Shown here piece after piece: positions 8,647 to 17,756 of a DNA stretch of 43,200 nucleotides. The position numbers and the translations under genes were made by a program. Position 1 is the first letter of the stretch. Each line of letters opens with the position of its first letter. This DNA is from Pirellula staleyi DSM 6068 (GTDB lineage: Bacteria; Planctomycetota; Planctomycetia; Pirellulales; Pirellulaceae), in contig CAMBSL010000018.1 in the NCBI GenBank assembly GCA_945870455.1, positions 1-43,200 of the forward strand, written 5' to 3'. The notes beneath the pieces were generated by a model. The model saw nothing but the letters and a program-made list of their open reading frames with translations, had not been told where the DNA came from and did not search any database.

Positions 8647-11040
8647 ATGGACGTTTATGTCGACGCAAGGTGCTTGCAAGACGAGAATTATGCATTTCGG
8701 GGAGTAGGCTTTCACAGTGCAGGCCTGCTTTCGTCCGCGAAGGACTACCTGCCGACGGATGCCAACTTAATTGGCCTAGTCGATCCTGAAATGCATGAGC
8801 TCCATCCGAGCTTCTTGCCTCTTTTCGACTCGATTGAAACGGTCTTCGCTCCAAGGAGGCCTTATGCGCCAGCCGCGTTCCTACAGTTGTCTCCCATGAC
8901 CCATGACCCTATGCGAGTCGCACGGTTACTCAGCAGACAAAGTATTGTTAGCGCCGCCATCGTATACGACTTTATTCCGTACGACGTTCCGGAACGCTAT
9001 CTAGCCAATTGCGTAGTGGCTGAGCAATACGCCACCCAACTATCTTGGCTTCCAGCGTTCGACATGTTCTTTCCGATTAGCGTTTATTCCGGTCGGAGAC
9101 TGCAAGAGATATTGGACATCCCGACAAACAGAATCCATACAACGGGCGTTGCTCTTCGAAATGAATTTGAGCATGTGACCAAGAATTCGGGACTCAACAG
9201 ATCGACGCATTCGAAGATCAATCTGCCAGAGAAATTCGTGGTTTGCGTTGCCGGTGCCGACCGTCGTAAAAATGTCGAGTTATTGCTTGAGTCGCATGCA
9301 AAACTTCCTGCTTCCTGCTCGGAACTTCACTTGGTTATTGTTGGGAAATATAGCGATAGCCACATCCAAGCTTTAGAGTGCATTTACAAACAATCTGGAG
9401 GAGCACCTCGCAAACTACATTTCCTGCAAAATCTATCGGATCTTGATCTAAGCGTGGTCTATCGTCAGGCGATACTATCGGTTTGTGCATCGCAAATGGA
9501 AGGCTTCTCGTTGCCAGTCATCGAAGCGATCGCTTGCGAATGCCCTGTCCTGGTTTCGGACAACGCCGCACATTTGGAATTGGTTAACAATCCGAATGCA
9601 ATCTTTGGAACCGAAGACGCAAAACGATTGGCCGATCTCATTGCCAAAACCGCAACAAACGACGGTTCTCGAAATGACTTACTTGTCGCACAGGCGAGCG
9701 TTGCATCGCGTTTCACGGCCGAAAAGGTGTCGGGGCTATTCTGGAAACCAATCTGCAATGCTATTCGCAGAACCACTGCCAAGCAGAGATTCGCATCACG
9801 TCATACAATGAGAAACAGACCGCGTATTGCGATCGTTTCCCCCTTTGCTCCCGAGCAGTCGGGAGTTGCGGACTATACTCGCAGCACAGTCGAAGAGCTC
9901 GGGAAAATTGCCGATGTGGACGTCTACACAGATGCTCCAAAACCAGCACATGTCGAAGAAGTCAAGAATTTTTTTCCAATAAGTGAGCTTCCGTTTACTT
10001 CAGGGCAATATGACAACACCTTGACGGTAGTTGGAAACTCCCATTTTCACACTAAGATAATTAATCTCCAAAGGAAGTTTGGTGGGCCTTGCTTGATCCA
10101 CGACAATCGATTGGCGGAGCTTTACAATTGGTGGAAAGGTACTGACTATCTCGTCGCCATGGCAACGAAGCGACTTGGCAGAAAGGTGAACGGCGCCGAA
10201 GTCCAGCATTGGATTGCGAACCCTGGTAAATTACCCAGTATGTTTTTTTGTGAGTTGATGGATTCGTCGACACCGTTAATTGTTCATTCTCGTGGAATCC
10301 AGGCGCAAAGCGTCAAAGAATACGGGATCAAACCCGCATACTTGCCGTTCTGTTGCTATCGCGAATTCGACGTCGAACAGCTTTCGAGGGATGGGCGACA
10401 AGCCGCCCGCAGCCGACTGGGTATTCCAAGCGACCAAACTATGATCATTAGTTTGGGAGTTGTTTCGTGGACGAAAGGCCCCGAACAGTGCATCCAGGCT
10501 ATTCAACTTTTGAATGAAAGCGGTCACAAAGCACATCTATACTTCGTAGGATCGTCTGGTTCGATGAGGGAGACGATGATGACCTATGCGGGCTCTTTGA
10601 AGATTGATTCGCAAATTCATTTTTGCAACGACTGGATTAGCGACGATAATTACAAGGACTACATTTTTGCCGCAGACGCAGCCATTCAACTCCGGAATCA
10701 CTTTTTTGGCGGTCTCTCGGGAGCATTGATGGATTGCATCTCTTCTGGATTACCGACCGTTGCGAACGACGATTTGGCAGGGGCATTGAGTGCACCGGAG
10801 TATGTTCATCGCATTTCAGATGCTTTGAAATGCGATGACGTTCACCAAGCTCTCCTGCAAATACTCACCCCTGACTTTACTGTGAACCGATTGAGCGGGA
10901 CACGACAAACTTACTTGGAAGAGCATAACTTTAAGCATTATTCCAGAGAGTTGCTCGATGTACTTGGTGTTGCCAGCGCCGACGCTCGCAGACTGCAAAT
11001 AAACCAGTTCGATACTCATCCCCAACTGACTGGCGTTTAA
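8647..11040 (+). CDS. Two-domain glycosyltransferase (tandem GT-B/GT4)
   Basis: A 797-residue protein with two glycosyltransferase modules. The first (about 1-375) begins MDVYVDARCLQD, contains FVVCVAGADRRKN and the GT4 acceptor-side motif EGFSLPVIEA at about 284-293. The second starts near residue 389 with RPRIAIVSPFAPEQSGVADY and ends with GGLSGALMDCISSGLPTVAN. It should transfer one or two sugars from nucleotide donors onto a growing surface polysaccharide or glycoprotein glycan on the cytoplasmic side. The start follows AGAGGT by 6 nt and lies 12 bp after the upstream stop, so the two genes are probably co-transcribed. The second module lacks the typical Glu of the E-x7-E motif, so its activity is less certain. 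Confidence 0.87.
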   Translation: MDVYVDARCLQDENYAFRGVGFHSAGLLSSAKDYLPTDANLIGLVDPEMHELHPSFLPLFDSIETVFAPRRPYAPAAFLQLSPMTHDPMRVARLLSRQSIVSAAIVYDFIPYDVPERYLANCVVAEQYATQLSWLPAFDMFFPISVYSGRRLQEILDIPTNRIHTTGVALRNEFEHVTKNSGLNRSTHSKINLPEKFVVCVAGADRRKNVELLLESHAKLPASCSELHLVIVGKYSDSHIQALECIYKQSGGAPRKLHFLQNLSDLDLSVVYRQAILSVCASQMEGFSLPVIEAIACECPVLVSDNAAHLELVNNPNAIFGTEDAKRLADLIAKTATNDGSRNDLLVAQASVASRFTAEKVSGLFWKPICNAIRRTTAKQRFASRHTMRNRPRIAIVSPFAPEQSGVADYTRSTVEELGKIADVDVYTDAPKPAHVEEVKNFFPISELPFTSGQYDNTLTVVGNSHFHTKIINLQRKFGGPCLIHDNRLAELYNWWKGTDYLVAMATKRLGRKVNGAEVQHWIANPGKLPSMFFCELMDSSTPLIVHSRGIQAQSVKEYGIKPAYLPFCCYREFDVEQLSRDGRQAARSRLGIPSDQTMIISLGVVSWTKGPEQCIQAIQLLNESGHKAHLYFVGSSGSMRETMMTYAGSLKIDSQIHFCNDWISDDNYKDYIFAADAAIQLRNHFFGGLSGALMDCISSGLPTVANDDLAGALSAPEYVHRISDALKCDDVHQALLQILTPDFTVNRLSGTRQTYLEEHNFKHYSRELLDVLGVASADARRLQINQFDTHPQLTGV

Positions 11041-11108
11041 GCACCACGCTCAAATGGGTCAGTCCCATCAACATTCCCGTCGCATCATAGAACCTAAGCA
11101 GCCACTCC

Positions 11109-12407
11109 ATGTCACGTAGACTATTTATCGACCACACCCATACAACTCAGTACGGTTTTCAAACGGGTGTCCAGCGAGTCGTGCGCAAAATCTGTGAGCA
11201 TGCTCAGTCCAGTGCCGAGGGTTACTTTGACGAAGTGATCCCCGTCATGTTGAATGAAGGTAGGTTCGTTTCAAGCGGCAAAAGCAAATTGACCTCCTCG
11301 GCAACGCAACGAGTGAAGGAAAAGCGAATGGATGCAAGTAGTCCGCGCAATTGGATCCAGTCGATTAAGCATTGGCTTCGCAGCAATCATAACCCCAACT
11401 CTCAATTGACGAGCGATGTGCAAGCTACGAGTCTATGTGAGTTCGTCAGTGAAAAGGACACCTTGCTGCTTCCCGATGCCTACTGGGCATTGCCCCACGT
11501 ATGGCCGGCAGTAAAACGTTTCCGAAATGCCGGCGGACGGACTGCCATTGTCATCTACGATCTCATTCCACACATGCACAGTTCTATTTATGGTCAAGAA
11601 GGAGCAAACGGATTTAGGGCCTACATACAAGCAGCCTTTGAACACGCAGATAGTTTCTATGCAATCTCGCGAACCGTGCGTGACCAACTCGTCCTCGAAC
11701 TTCCGAAAATCACTGGAGTTCCAATCGGTGATCTCTTGATTGATTACTTTGGCTTGGGTGCAGAATTTACAGACCCGGAAGGCTTAGTGCAAAGTGAGGT
11801 GCGAAATATCTTTTGCGATAATGAATATTCTCGACCATTGCTTATGGTGGGAACGATCGAAGCGCGAAAGAACCACAATTTCGTGATCGATACGATGGAG
11901 AGCTTATGGATAGATGCACCGGAACGATGCCTTTGCATTGTAGGACGCCCCGGATGGAAAGGAGAGCAAGTCATCGCACGAATGAAGACACACCCACGCT
12001 TCGGGAAACAACTTCATTGGATTGACAATGCCTCGGATGCAGATCTGTTGCATTGCTACAAACATGCCAAGGGTGTGGTTTTTTCATCGATTGCTGAAGG
12101 CTTTGGGTTACCGATCGTCGAATCGCTTTGGCATCGTTGCCGCACTTTTGTAAGCGATATTCCAATCCATCGCGAAGTAGGTAAAAACCAATGTCATTAT
12201 TTCGATTTAAACGAAAAAGACTCTCTTCTCATATTGCTCCGCCAATTCGAAAAAACAGACCATCAAAACAGTCTTGTTGTGGGCCCACAAGACCATCCGC
12301 CAACGACCTGGAACGAATCGGTTGCCGGTTTGGTCCGAAAGATTCACCTCTCCAAATCGAGTCCATCGATTGTCACCGGCCGACACAATCATAATATGGC
12401 CGCCTAA
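11109..12407 (+). CDS. Glycosyltransferase, GT4 family
   Basis: A 432-residue GT-B glycosyltransferase. The N-terminal half opens with RRLFIDHTHTTQYGFQTGVQR, resembling GT4 enzymes of O-antigen loci that start with a TGIQRV-type loop. The C-terminal half has LLMVGTIEARKNH (donor-site beginning) and the E-x7-E motif in AEGFGLPIVES at about 329-339. It would add a sugar, possibly mannose or a derivative given the nearby GDP-mannose dehydratase-like gene. It follows the two-domain enzyme by 68 bp on the same strand. No strong ribosome binding site precedes the ATG. The C-terminus is -NMAA. Exact donor and acceptor cannot be read from sequence. Confidence 0.87.
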   Translation: MSRRLFIDHTHTTQYGFQTGVQRVVRKICEHAQSSAEGYFDEVIPVMLNEGRFVSSGKSKLTSSATQRVKEKRMDASSPRNWIQSIKHWLRSNHNPNSQLTSDVQATSLCEFVSEKDTLLLPDAYWALPHVWPAVKRFRNAGGRTAIVIYDLIPHMHSSIYGQEGANGFRAYIQAAFEHADSFYAISRTVRDQLVLELPKITGVPIGDLLIDYFGLGAEFTDPEGLVQSEVRNIFCDNEYSRPLLMVGTIEARKNHNFVIDTMESLWIDAPERCLCIVGRPGWKGEQVIARMKTHPRFGKQLHWIDNASDADLLHCYKHAKGVVFSSIAEGFGLPIVESLWHRCRTFVSDIPIHREVGKNQCHYFDLNEKDSLLILLRQFEKTDHQNSLVVGPQDHPPTTWNESVAGLVRKIHLSKSSPSIVTGRHNHNMAA

Positions 12408-12730
12408 AAAAACGTTGGTCCATCCAAAAATCTCTTGAGTAACGGATGATCGAATGGCTTTGAAATAAATAGAACGCTACGTGCGGAATGCTCGCGAATG
12501 GGTGGTTAAAGGTACGCCGAAGTTTCCTGACACAAATCACCTCTTGCATCTCACACTAGACACTAGAGCGAGCGTTTAGGGCTGCTCCAAAAGTGTTAAA
12601 GCACTTGGTCAGCGTTGGGCATTCAGGTACGTGGTTTTTGACTGGATCTAACAAGCGTATGAATCTGTAAAGCTCCACACTGGCGTTGAGTGTTACTCCC
12701 CCAACCGATCTGCCATCCATCGCTCGCTAG
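12408..12730. other. Gap of 323 bp, apparently non-coding
   Basis: No supported gene or RNA. It leads into the gene-fragment region on the right and may itself be eroded coding sequence, but I could not align it to any neighbour. Confidence 0.4.
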
Positions 12731-12901
12731 ATTGCAGACACGGCAGGACATATGCCTGAAATTGAAAGTGATTTCGCCAATGGGATCTTTTCGGGCCAGA
12801 ATCTAGAGCATTTGTTGCCCGAAGATTTATGTGGTTTCTTTTTGGCAAGCTTTCGAATCCTAAAGAAAAGTGGATTACTGATTATCGAAGGCCCCGACAA
12901 T
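12731..12901 (+). pseudogene. Fragment of a class I SAM methyltransferase
   Basis: About 57 codons read IADTAGHMPEIESDFANGIF, then NLEHLLPEDLCGFF and RILKKSGLLIIEGPDN. This is the post-motif I to motif III stretch of Methyltransf_11-type enzymes (the usual pattern is D-x3-LPF-x-FD-x-I...LEH...R-x-LKPGG-x-L-x3-PD). A stop codon lies directly upstream (12728-12730), and the homology stops near 12901, where an unrelated fragment on the opposite strand begins. It has no N-terminal SAM-binding glycine loop and cannot be a working enzyme. Confidence 0.7.
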
Positions 12902-12902
12902 C

Positions 12903-13053
12903 GTCCAATTTCCGGCGATCCGAGCCCGATCAAATCGGTACCTTTTGGCAAGTACTGCTTTGCCGCCGCGAGAAGAGTTGATGCATGGATTCCTACCCCT
13001 CGAAATGCAAAACGCGGATCTTGCAGACATCGAATGTCGGCGTATAGGTTCAT
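12903..13053 (-). pseudogene. 5' fragment of a glycosyltransferase (paralogue of 8647-11040)
   Basis: From the ATG at 13053 about 50 codons match the start of the two-domain glycosyltransferase: MNLYADIRCLQD, then FAFRGVGIHAS and YLPKGTDLIGL, against MDVYVDARCLQD, YAFRGVGFHSA and YLPTDANLIGL in the intact gene. The match ends near 12904. The rest of the roughly 800-residue gene is missing and the sequence beyond belongs to a methyltransferase fragment on the other strand. Confidence 0.82.
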
Positions 13054-13069
13054 CGGTTTTCTCGCTATG

Positions 13070-13909
13070 CGGCGGAGGTAAAGGGGATCGCGCTCGCCTT
13101 CGAGATTTTTCCCACAAACCCCTCGATGGATACGACTCGGGCACCATCGACGATGGTTGCGAGTGATATTGACCTTCAGGAATTCCGTGAGGCTTCTTGC
13201 AGTCAGCGGATCCAGTTGAGTTCCCTCGGATACAAAAACGATACAGTTCTTACCCGGAGGGGTGAGCAGAGTGAGACTCTGACAGGTGCGAATCTCATGT
13301 CCAACTAGGGTGACTTGCGATTCTAACCTATGAGACTCACCATTCTGTCTCAGCGTACCGAGTTCGTCGTTTGTTTCGAATGCGACCAGGAGTCCCGTTG
13401 GACCAAGCAGATGTGATTGCGTTATCAAATGATAACTTTGCTGTGCACCGAAGTGCACCGCGACGTCACCCACACCCACGGAGCGTTCAAGTGCAACCGT
13501 CGTGTTTTCTTAGTAGTTTCTCATCACAAGTCGCGGCAACTGAACTACATTTGACGCGTTCGCATACATGGTTCCGACGTGTGGATGACCGACCAACACC
13601 ATGCCATCCCTAATTGCAATCGCTTGAAACGACGTGCGAGGATCGGGATTTTTGGCTTTGGCTGGCTTTTGAGAATGCAAGCATGAGATTGCTCAATTCC
13701 ATACTTAAGATACCTACTCCATCGGATGAACGGATTCCCATCATACCACCGTCCGTGCTCCGAATGCTTTTTTCCGAGCACGCAATTCCATGCTCAGCCG
13801 TCGTTTTGAGCACAAATTTCTCCGTTTTAAGTTTGACTCGTTTCCAGCGAGAATCGAACGGCGCTAACCGTTTTGTTGGCACCTTTTTGGTGAATCTCTT
13901 CACTTGCAT
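13070..13909 (-). pseudogene. Broken paralogue of the FkbM-like gene at 7780-8634
   Basis: Read from 13909 the frame starts MQVKRFTKKVPTKRLAPFDS, parallel to MKLKQRLKRWQRKILAPFDS of the intact gene. Homology then moves between frames: one shift near 13650 (into ARRFKRLQLG), another near 13605 (into GMVLVGHPHVGTMYANASNV), a TAA stop at the place where the intact gene has CAA (context LVMRNY-stop against LVMGDYQ), then SVGVGDVAVHFGAQQSYHL in the SAM-motif region, and a further shift near 13150 into TIVDGARVVSIEGF. At least three frameshifts and one nonsense codon make it a pseudogene. It begins 15 bp after the C-methyltransferase gene on the same strand. Confidence 0.85.
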
Positions 13910-13924
13910 TACACGCTGTCGTTT

Positions 13925-15202
13925 TTACGCCGCAACGCGACCGGTTGTTTTCTGTGCTGCACTGCCGTATACGATTTCAAGATTAGGAAGCGGAAAAATT
14001 AGGTTTCCGCCAGACGCGAGGTATCCTTGCTCTCGTTTCAAGATATTCTCTCGAAAATGCCACGGCAAAACGATCATGTAGTCAGGATTCCCGGCTTTGA
14101 TATCCGACTCGGATGAGATGGGAATGTAGTTGAATGGCGTAAAAGCTCCGAATTTTTCTTCGTTCACTTCTGCAATACCACGTAGTTGTTTGGTGGTAAC
14201 ATCGCAAAATTGAAGGACCACGTTTCCTTTGGTGGACGCACCGTAACCACAAACATCGTTGCCCGAAGCATTCAGTTTAAGCAATAGGCTTTTGAGCTCG
14301 TCTCGAAGTCGGAATACTCGTTCGCGGAATCGATCGTAAACAGCCCAATCGTTGTACCCATCTAATTGCTCCCGCTTTAACAGTTCTTGGACAACACGTT
14401 CGTTCGCAACATGTTTCGAACTCGATTTTGCGACCGTCACGCAGAAACTGCCCCCGTTGACGTCGTTCAGCTCGACATCAAGTATTTTGAAGCCGATTTG
14501 ATCTGTCATCCATTGGATTTGCTTGAGAGCATAGTAGCTGACATGCTCATGGCAAACGGTATCATAGGCATTTCGTTCTATCATGAGCGGCAAATAGCTC
14601 TGCTCGAATACCCAGATACCTTCGTCGTCCAGACAATCCCATACTTGCTGCATAAAGCTGGTGGGATCATCCAGATCATAAAACATGGCGATCGAGGAAA
14701 CGATTTTGGCTTTTTCTTGACCGAAGTGCTTTGTGAACGCATCCGCATTGAAAAAATCAGGAATGAGTTGGACGTAGCTCGGATAGTATTCTTTGAACTT
14801 GAGGCCACTCGGATCCATACCAATCAGCCGGAAACCGTTGTCTCCGTATGCGCGTAGCGTCGTTGAATCGTTGCTACCGATATCAAGTACAATGTCATCA
14901 GGCTGAAGCTCAACACGAGACCGAGCCTCTCTGACGCGCCCTTGTAGATGCTTTACCATCGACGCGTTTAAGCCGGATCGGTACCCGTAGTTCTCTCCGT
15001 ACATTTGGTCGGCGGGGAAAGAATGATTGAGCTGCACCAAACCACAGCCATTAGCGCATTTGACCAGTTGCAGTGGGCCGATTGGAACCGCTTGGAATTT
15101 TGACTTTGGGAAAACTCCCGTCAACGCTTGATCGCCTAGGTGCAATATTTCGACCAGGTTATTGCATCCACAAATCCTGCAATTGTCAATCTTTTCGTGC
15201 AT
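13925..15202 (-). CDS. Sugar C-methyltransferase (zinc-binding, TylCIII/NovU type)
   Basis: The family transfers methyl from SAM to carbon of an NDP-keto-sugar. The 425-residue product has an N-terminal zinc site (C8, C11 and C49, C53), SAM motif I VLDIGSND at about 105-112, the family signature CHEHVSYYAL containing the catalytic His region, and the C-terminal GYGASTKGN motif of the Methyltransf_14 domain. I place the start at 15202 because AAAGGAG lies 7 nt upstream and the zinc site begins at once; a longer frame from 15277 has no such support. It ends in -GRVAA. With the GMD-like gene divergent from it, it probably makes a branched or methylated deoxysugar for the surface glycan. Confidence 0.9.
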   Translation of the reverse strand: MHEKIDNCRICGCNNLVEILHLGDQALTGVFPKSKFQAVPIGPLQLVKCANGCGLVQLNHSFPADQMYGENYGYRSGLNASMVKHLQGRVREARSRVELQPDDIVLDIGSNDSTTLRAYGDNGFRLIGMDPSGLKFKEYYPSYVQLIPDFFNADAFTKHFGQEKAKIVSSIAMFYDLDDPTSFMQQVWDCLDDEGIWVFEQSYLPLMIERNAYDTVCHEHVSYYALKQIQWMTDQIGFKILDVELNDVNGGSFCVTVAKSSSKHVANERVVQELLKREQLDGYNDWAVYDRFRERVFRLRDELKSLLLKLNASGNDVCGYGASTKGNVVLQFCDVTTKQLRGIAEVNEEKFGAFTPFNYIPISSESDIKAGNPDYMIVLPWHFRENILKREQGYLASGGNLIFPLPNLEIVYGSAAQKTTGRVAA

Positions 15203-15505
15203 CTCGCCACTCCTTTGGCTTGTTGAACTCGAGCGGTCTGATCCCTTCAGACCGTGCGAAGCGGGTAAGGTAGTCATGGCAAGAAGTTCGGGTCAATGGC
15301 AATTGGGCAGTTTGCTCACATGTAAGTCTTGGATCAGCCGATAGGCAACTAGCGACTGTGTCCAATTCGAAATCCGGGGCTGGTTTCCAGGTTTCCACGC
15401 TATTGCAATCGAAGTGCTCAATCCGCTATCACACTTGCGCCAGCGTTTTGCCGTGCATTAAGTTTGGCAAGTTAGGGCGACGATTTTCTTGGAAGGATCG
15501 ATTCG
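15203..15505. promoter_or_regulatory. Divergent intergenic region with an 8-bp hairpin
   Basis: This 303-bp gap separates the C-methyltransferase (leftwards) from the GMD-like gene (rightwards) and must hold both promoters. A perfect inverted repeat CGGTCTGA (15234-15241) and TCAGACCG (15247-15254) with a 5-nt loop sits 32 nt upstream of the methyltransferase ATG, inside its probable leader. No clear promoter boxes were found by eye. Confidence 0.5.
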
Positions 15506-16477
15506 ATGACCAAAAATGCTCTGATCACAGGTGTAACCGGACAGGATGGATACTATTTGGCGAGACTACTCTCGTCCCGAGGATATCGTGTGTTTGGACA
15601 GTCGCGAAACCTGACCAAGGCGAGATCCTATCTAGGCGAGCTTCCCATTACGCTGATCTCTTTCGACCTTCTGTCCGCAGACGCATGGTCCGAAAGCATC
15701 GGAGATTATCGGCTTGATGAGATCTATCACCTGGCGGGAGTTAGCTTTGTACCTACCAGTTGGGCGAACCCTGCCGAAACGATTGCCGCCAATCTCGAAG
15801 TAACCGCTCAACTTTTGGAAGCGATTCGCCTTTCTTCGGTCCCTCCAAGGCTTGTCTATGCTTGTTCAAGTGAGATCTTCGGCCAGCCAACCCTTTCGCC
15901 TCAAAACGAAGAAACGTCTTTTAGGCCTCTTAATCCATATGGAATCACCAAAGCCGCATCCTTTGGAATGATTGAGAGCTATAGGAAACGTTATGGATTG
16001 TTTGCATGCAGCGGGATTCTTTTTAATCACGAATCACCGATGCGATCACCAAGCTTCGTCACTCGAAAAATCACGAAGGCGGCTGCAGCCATCTCGCTAG
16101 GAATCCAGGATCGTTTAGCTCTGGGAAATTTGGATGTTTCACGCGACTGGGGCTTCGCCGCTGACTATGTCGATTGCATGCATAGAATGCTCCAAGCTGA
16201 GGCAGCGGAAGACTTCGTCATCGGCTCCGGATGCCTTACGAGTTTGGAGTTCGTCGTGGAATCGGCATTTAAACGAGTTGGGTTGAACTGGCAGGACTGG
16301 GTATCGCTTGATCCCAGCTTTGCTCGTCCAAATGACTCTCGTTCGCTTGTTGCAGATGCTTCAAAAGCGGAGGAAAAACTAGGATGGCGGTCCTCTACCA
16401 CCGTCGAAGAACTCATCGAGATGATGGTTGACCATGACCTTCAATTACTCCAAGTCGACGAACGCAAGGCGGCGTAG
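15506..16477 (+). CDS. gmd: GDP-mannose 4,6-dehydratase-like SDR epimerase
   Basis: Extended short-chain dehydrogenase of 323 residues. The NADP-binding loop TGVTGQDGYY lies at 8-17; the catalytic tyrosine and lysine are Y145 and K149 in YGITK, after SSEIFG. The segments NHESPMR, FVTRKI and LGNLDVSRDWGFAADYV are typical of GDP-mannose 4,6-dehydratase, which makes GDP-4-keto-6-deoxymannose, the precursor of fucose, rhamnose and perosamine. It is somewhat shorter than most GMDs (about 340-370). GGAAGGA lies 9 nt before the ATG. Together with the divergent C-methyltransferase it suggests synthesis of a C-methylated 6-deoxyhexose. The C-terminus is -RKAA. Another NDP-hexose dehydratase specificity cannot be excluded. 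Confidence 0.86.
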   Translation: MTKNALITGVTGQDGYYLARLLSSRGYRVFGQSRNLTKARSYLGELPITLISFDLLSADAWSESIGDYRLDEIYHLAGVSFVPTSWANPAETIAANLEVTAQLLEAIRLSSVPPRLVYACSSEIFGQPTLSPQNEETSFRPLNPYGITKAASFGMIESYRKRYGLFACSGILFNHESPMRSPSFVTRKITKAAAAISLGIQDRLALGNLDVSRDWGFAADYVDCMHRMLQAEAAEDFVIGSGCLTSLEFVVESAFKRVGLNWQDWVSLDPSFARPNDSRSLVADASKAEEKLGWRSSTTVEELIEMMVDHDLQLLQVDERKAA

Positions 16478-16651
16478 CGACAATCGCATGGGTGCATGAC
16501 TATTGAGCTTGACGTAGCGTCCGCAAATCGAGAAATAGTGTGCTAACGCATCGCATGCAAAGAATTAGTGAGAGGCAATCGGTGCTCGATTCGAAATCGG
16601 GTTTCTAAAAACCTTTTTAACCGTCCGCAGATCAAAACCAACGGGATTGAC

Positions 16652-17608
16652 ATGATCAGTTACGCTCAGAACCGTGAGGACGTACTGCTGAATCGATTCT
16701 TTCATGGCGATGCGCCGCAGGTCTACGTCGACGTTGGTGCAGGGCACCCCGTATTTCATTCCGTTACCAAACATTTCTACGATATGGGTTGGAGCGGTCT
16801 GAATGTTGAACCTCGACGTTCGTTATTCGAGCAACTCTGCGTATCTAGACCAAGAGACGTCAATATAAATTGCGCTGTCACGGATACTGCCGGCGAAATG
16901 GTATTTTTCGAAATTCAAGTCGCAGCGGATAAGAGCGAAGACAACGGGGGACTTTCAACGCTCGATAGGCATCTGGCCGACAACTACAAGAGTCTAGGGT
17001 ATGTTGTCGAAGAGCACGTGTTGCAAGTCAATTCGCTCTCTCAACTCCTAGCAGATGCGGACATCCGCAACATCGGTTTTCTCAAAATTGATGTCGAAGG
17101 TTTTGAGATGAACGTGATTCAATCCGTCGACTGGCTTAGGTGGCGACCGCGGGTTGTTGTTACTGAGAGTACAAAACCAACGACCAGCGCCGTTTGCGAT
17201 GCGCAGGCGAGGCTGTTCCTGAGGCAACAAAACTATTTGGATGTTTTTTTCGACGGCCTCAATCGATACTACGTTCGCCAAGAGGACGCCGATCGTGCCG
17301 ATCGACTTCGAGTTCCAGCAAATGTTTTGGATGCGTTCGTGACTCACGAAACAATTCAGTTATACGACGAGAACCAACGATTACGAGACTTGGTTGCGCA
17401 AACGAACGGTCCGTCTTTCGATGAAATGAAACGGCTTCTCACACAAAACCAAAAGCTTACGGAATATTGTGCCGCGATAAGTAAGCAACTGTCGATCCAT
17501 CGAGCGACGTCGCAACGAAGAACCATGCGTGGCCGGTGGCAGCAGGCGAGTCATCAAGTTCAGAATTATTTCAATAGCAAACTCGAATCAAATCGAAATA
17601 CGGCCTAG
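16652..17608 (+). CDS. FkbM family methyltransferase
   Basis: The family methylates hydroxyl groups of sugars or small molecules. The product from 16652 (318 residues) opens MISYAQNREDVLLNRFF, the usual start of this family, and has SAM motif I YVDVGAGHP, then GWSGLNVEP, and IGFLKIDVEGFE near residue 145. After about residue 230 comes a helical tail with coiled-coil character (ENQRLRDLVAQ, NQKLTEY) that ends -NRNTA. A longer frame from 16568 adds 28 residues of no family resemblance, so I prefer 16652. Unlike the FkbM-like gene at 7780, its SAM motif looks intact. It probably O-methylates a sugar of the glycan made by this locus. Confidence 0.88.
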   Translation: MISYAQNREDVLLNRFFHGDAPQVYVDVGAGHPVFHSVTKHFYDMGWSGLNVEPRRSLFEQLCVSRPRDVNINCAVTDTAGEMVFFEIQVAADKSEDNGGLSTLDRHLADNYKSLGYVVEEHVLQVNSLSQLLADADIRNIGFLKIDVEGFEMNVIQSVDWLRWRPRVVVTESTKPTTSAVCDAQARLFLRQQNYLDVFFDGLNRYYVRQEDADRADRLRVPANVLDAFVTHETIQLYDENQRLRDLVAQTNGPSFDEMKRLLTQNQKLTEYCAAISKQLSIHRATSQRRTMRGRWQQASHQVQNYFNSKLESNRNTA

Positions 17609-17756
17609 GGCAAAGCTCAGAATTCCCAAATCATCGGGATTTTCGAGCATTCGAGCTACCTTGGTATTGACTCGCGGACTACGGAAAAGTTATCGATTCT
17701 CTTGGCTTGGGAGAGCCCGTATGACCCATTTTCATTACCGAACGGAATCAAGAACC

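Noticed and set aside
12752..13081. 109-codon frame that could be read as one plus-strand protein
   Set aside because: Only the first 50 codons resemble a methyltransferase; the rest is the complement of glycosyltransferase and FkbM-like remnants.
12727..13479. 250-codon minus-strand frame that could be called a single gene
   Set aside because: Its parts align to two different genes (FkbM-like, then glycosyltransferase start) and then to the complement of a methyltransferase fragment, so it is a chance join of remnants.
14387..14857. 156-codon frame antisense to the C-methyltransferase
   Set aside because: Shadow of a conserved gene; no motif of its own.
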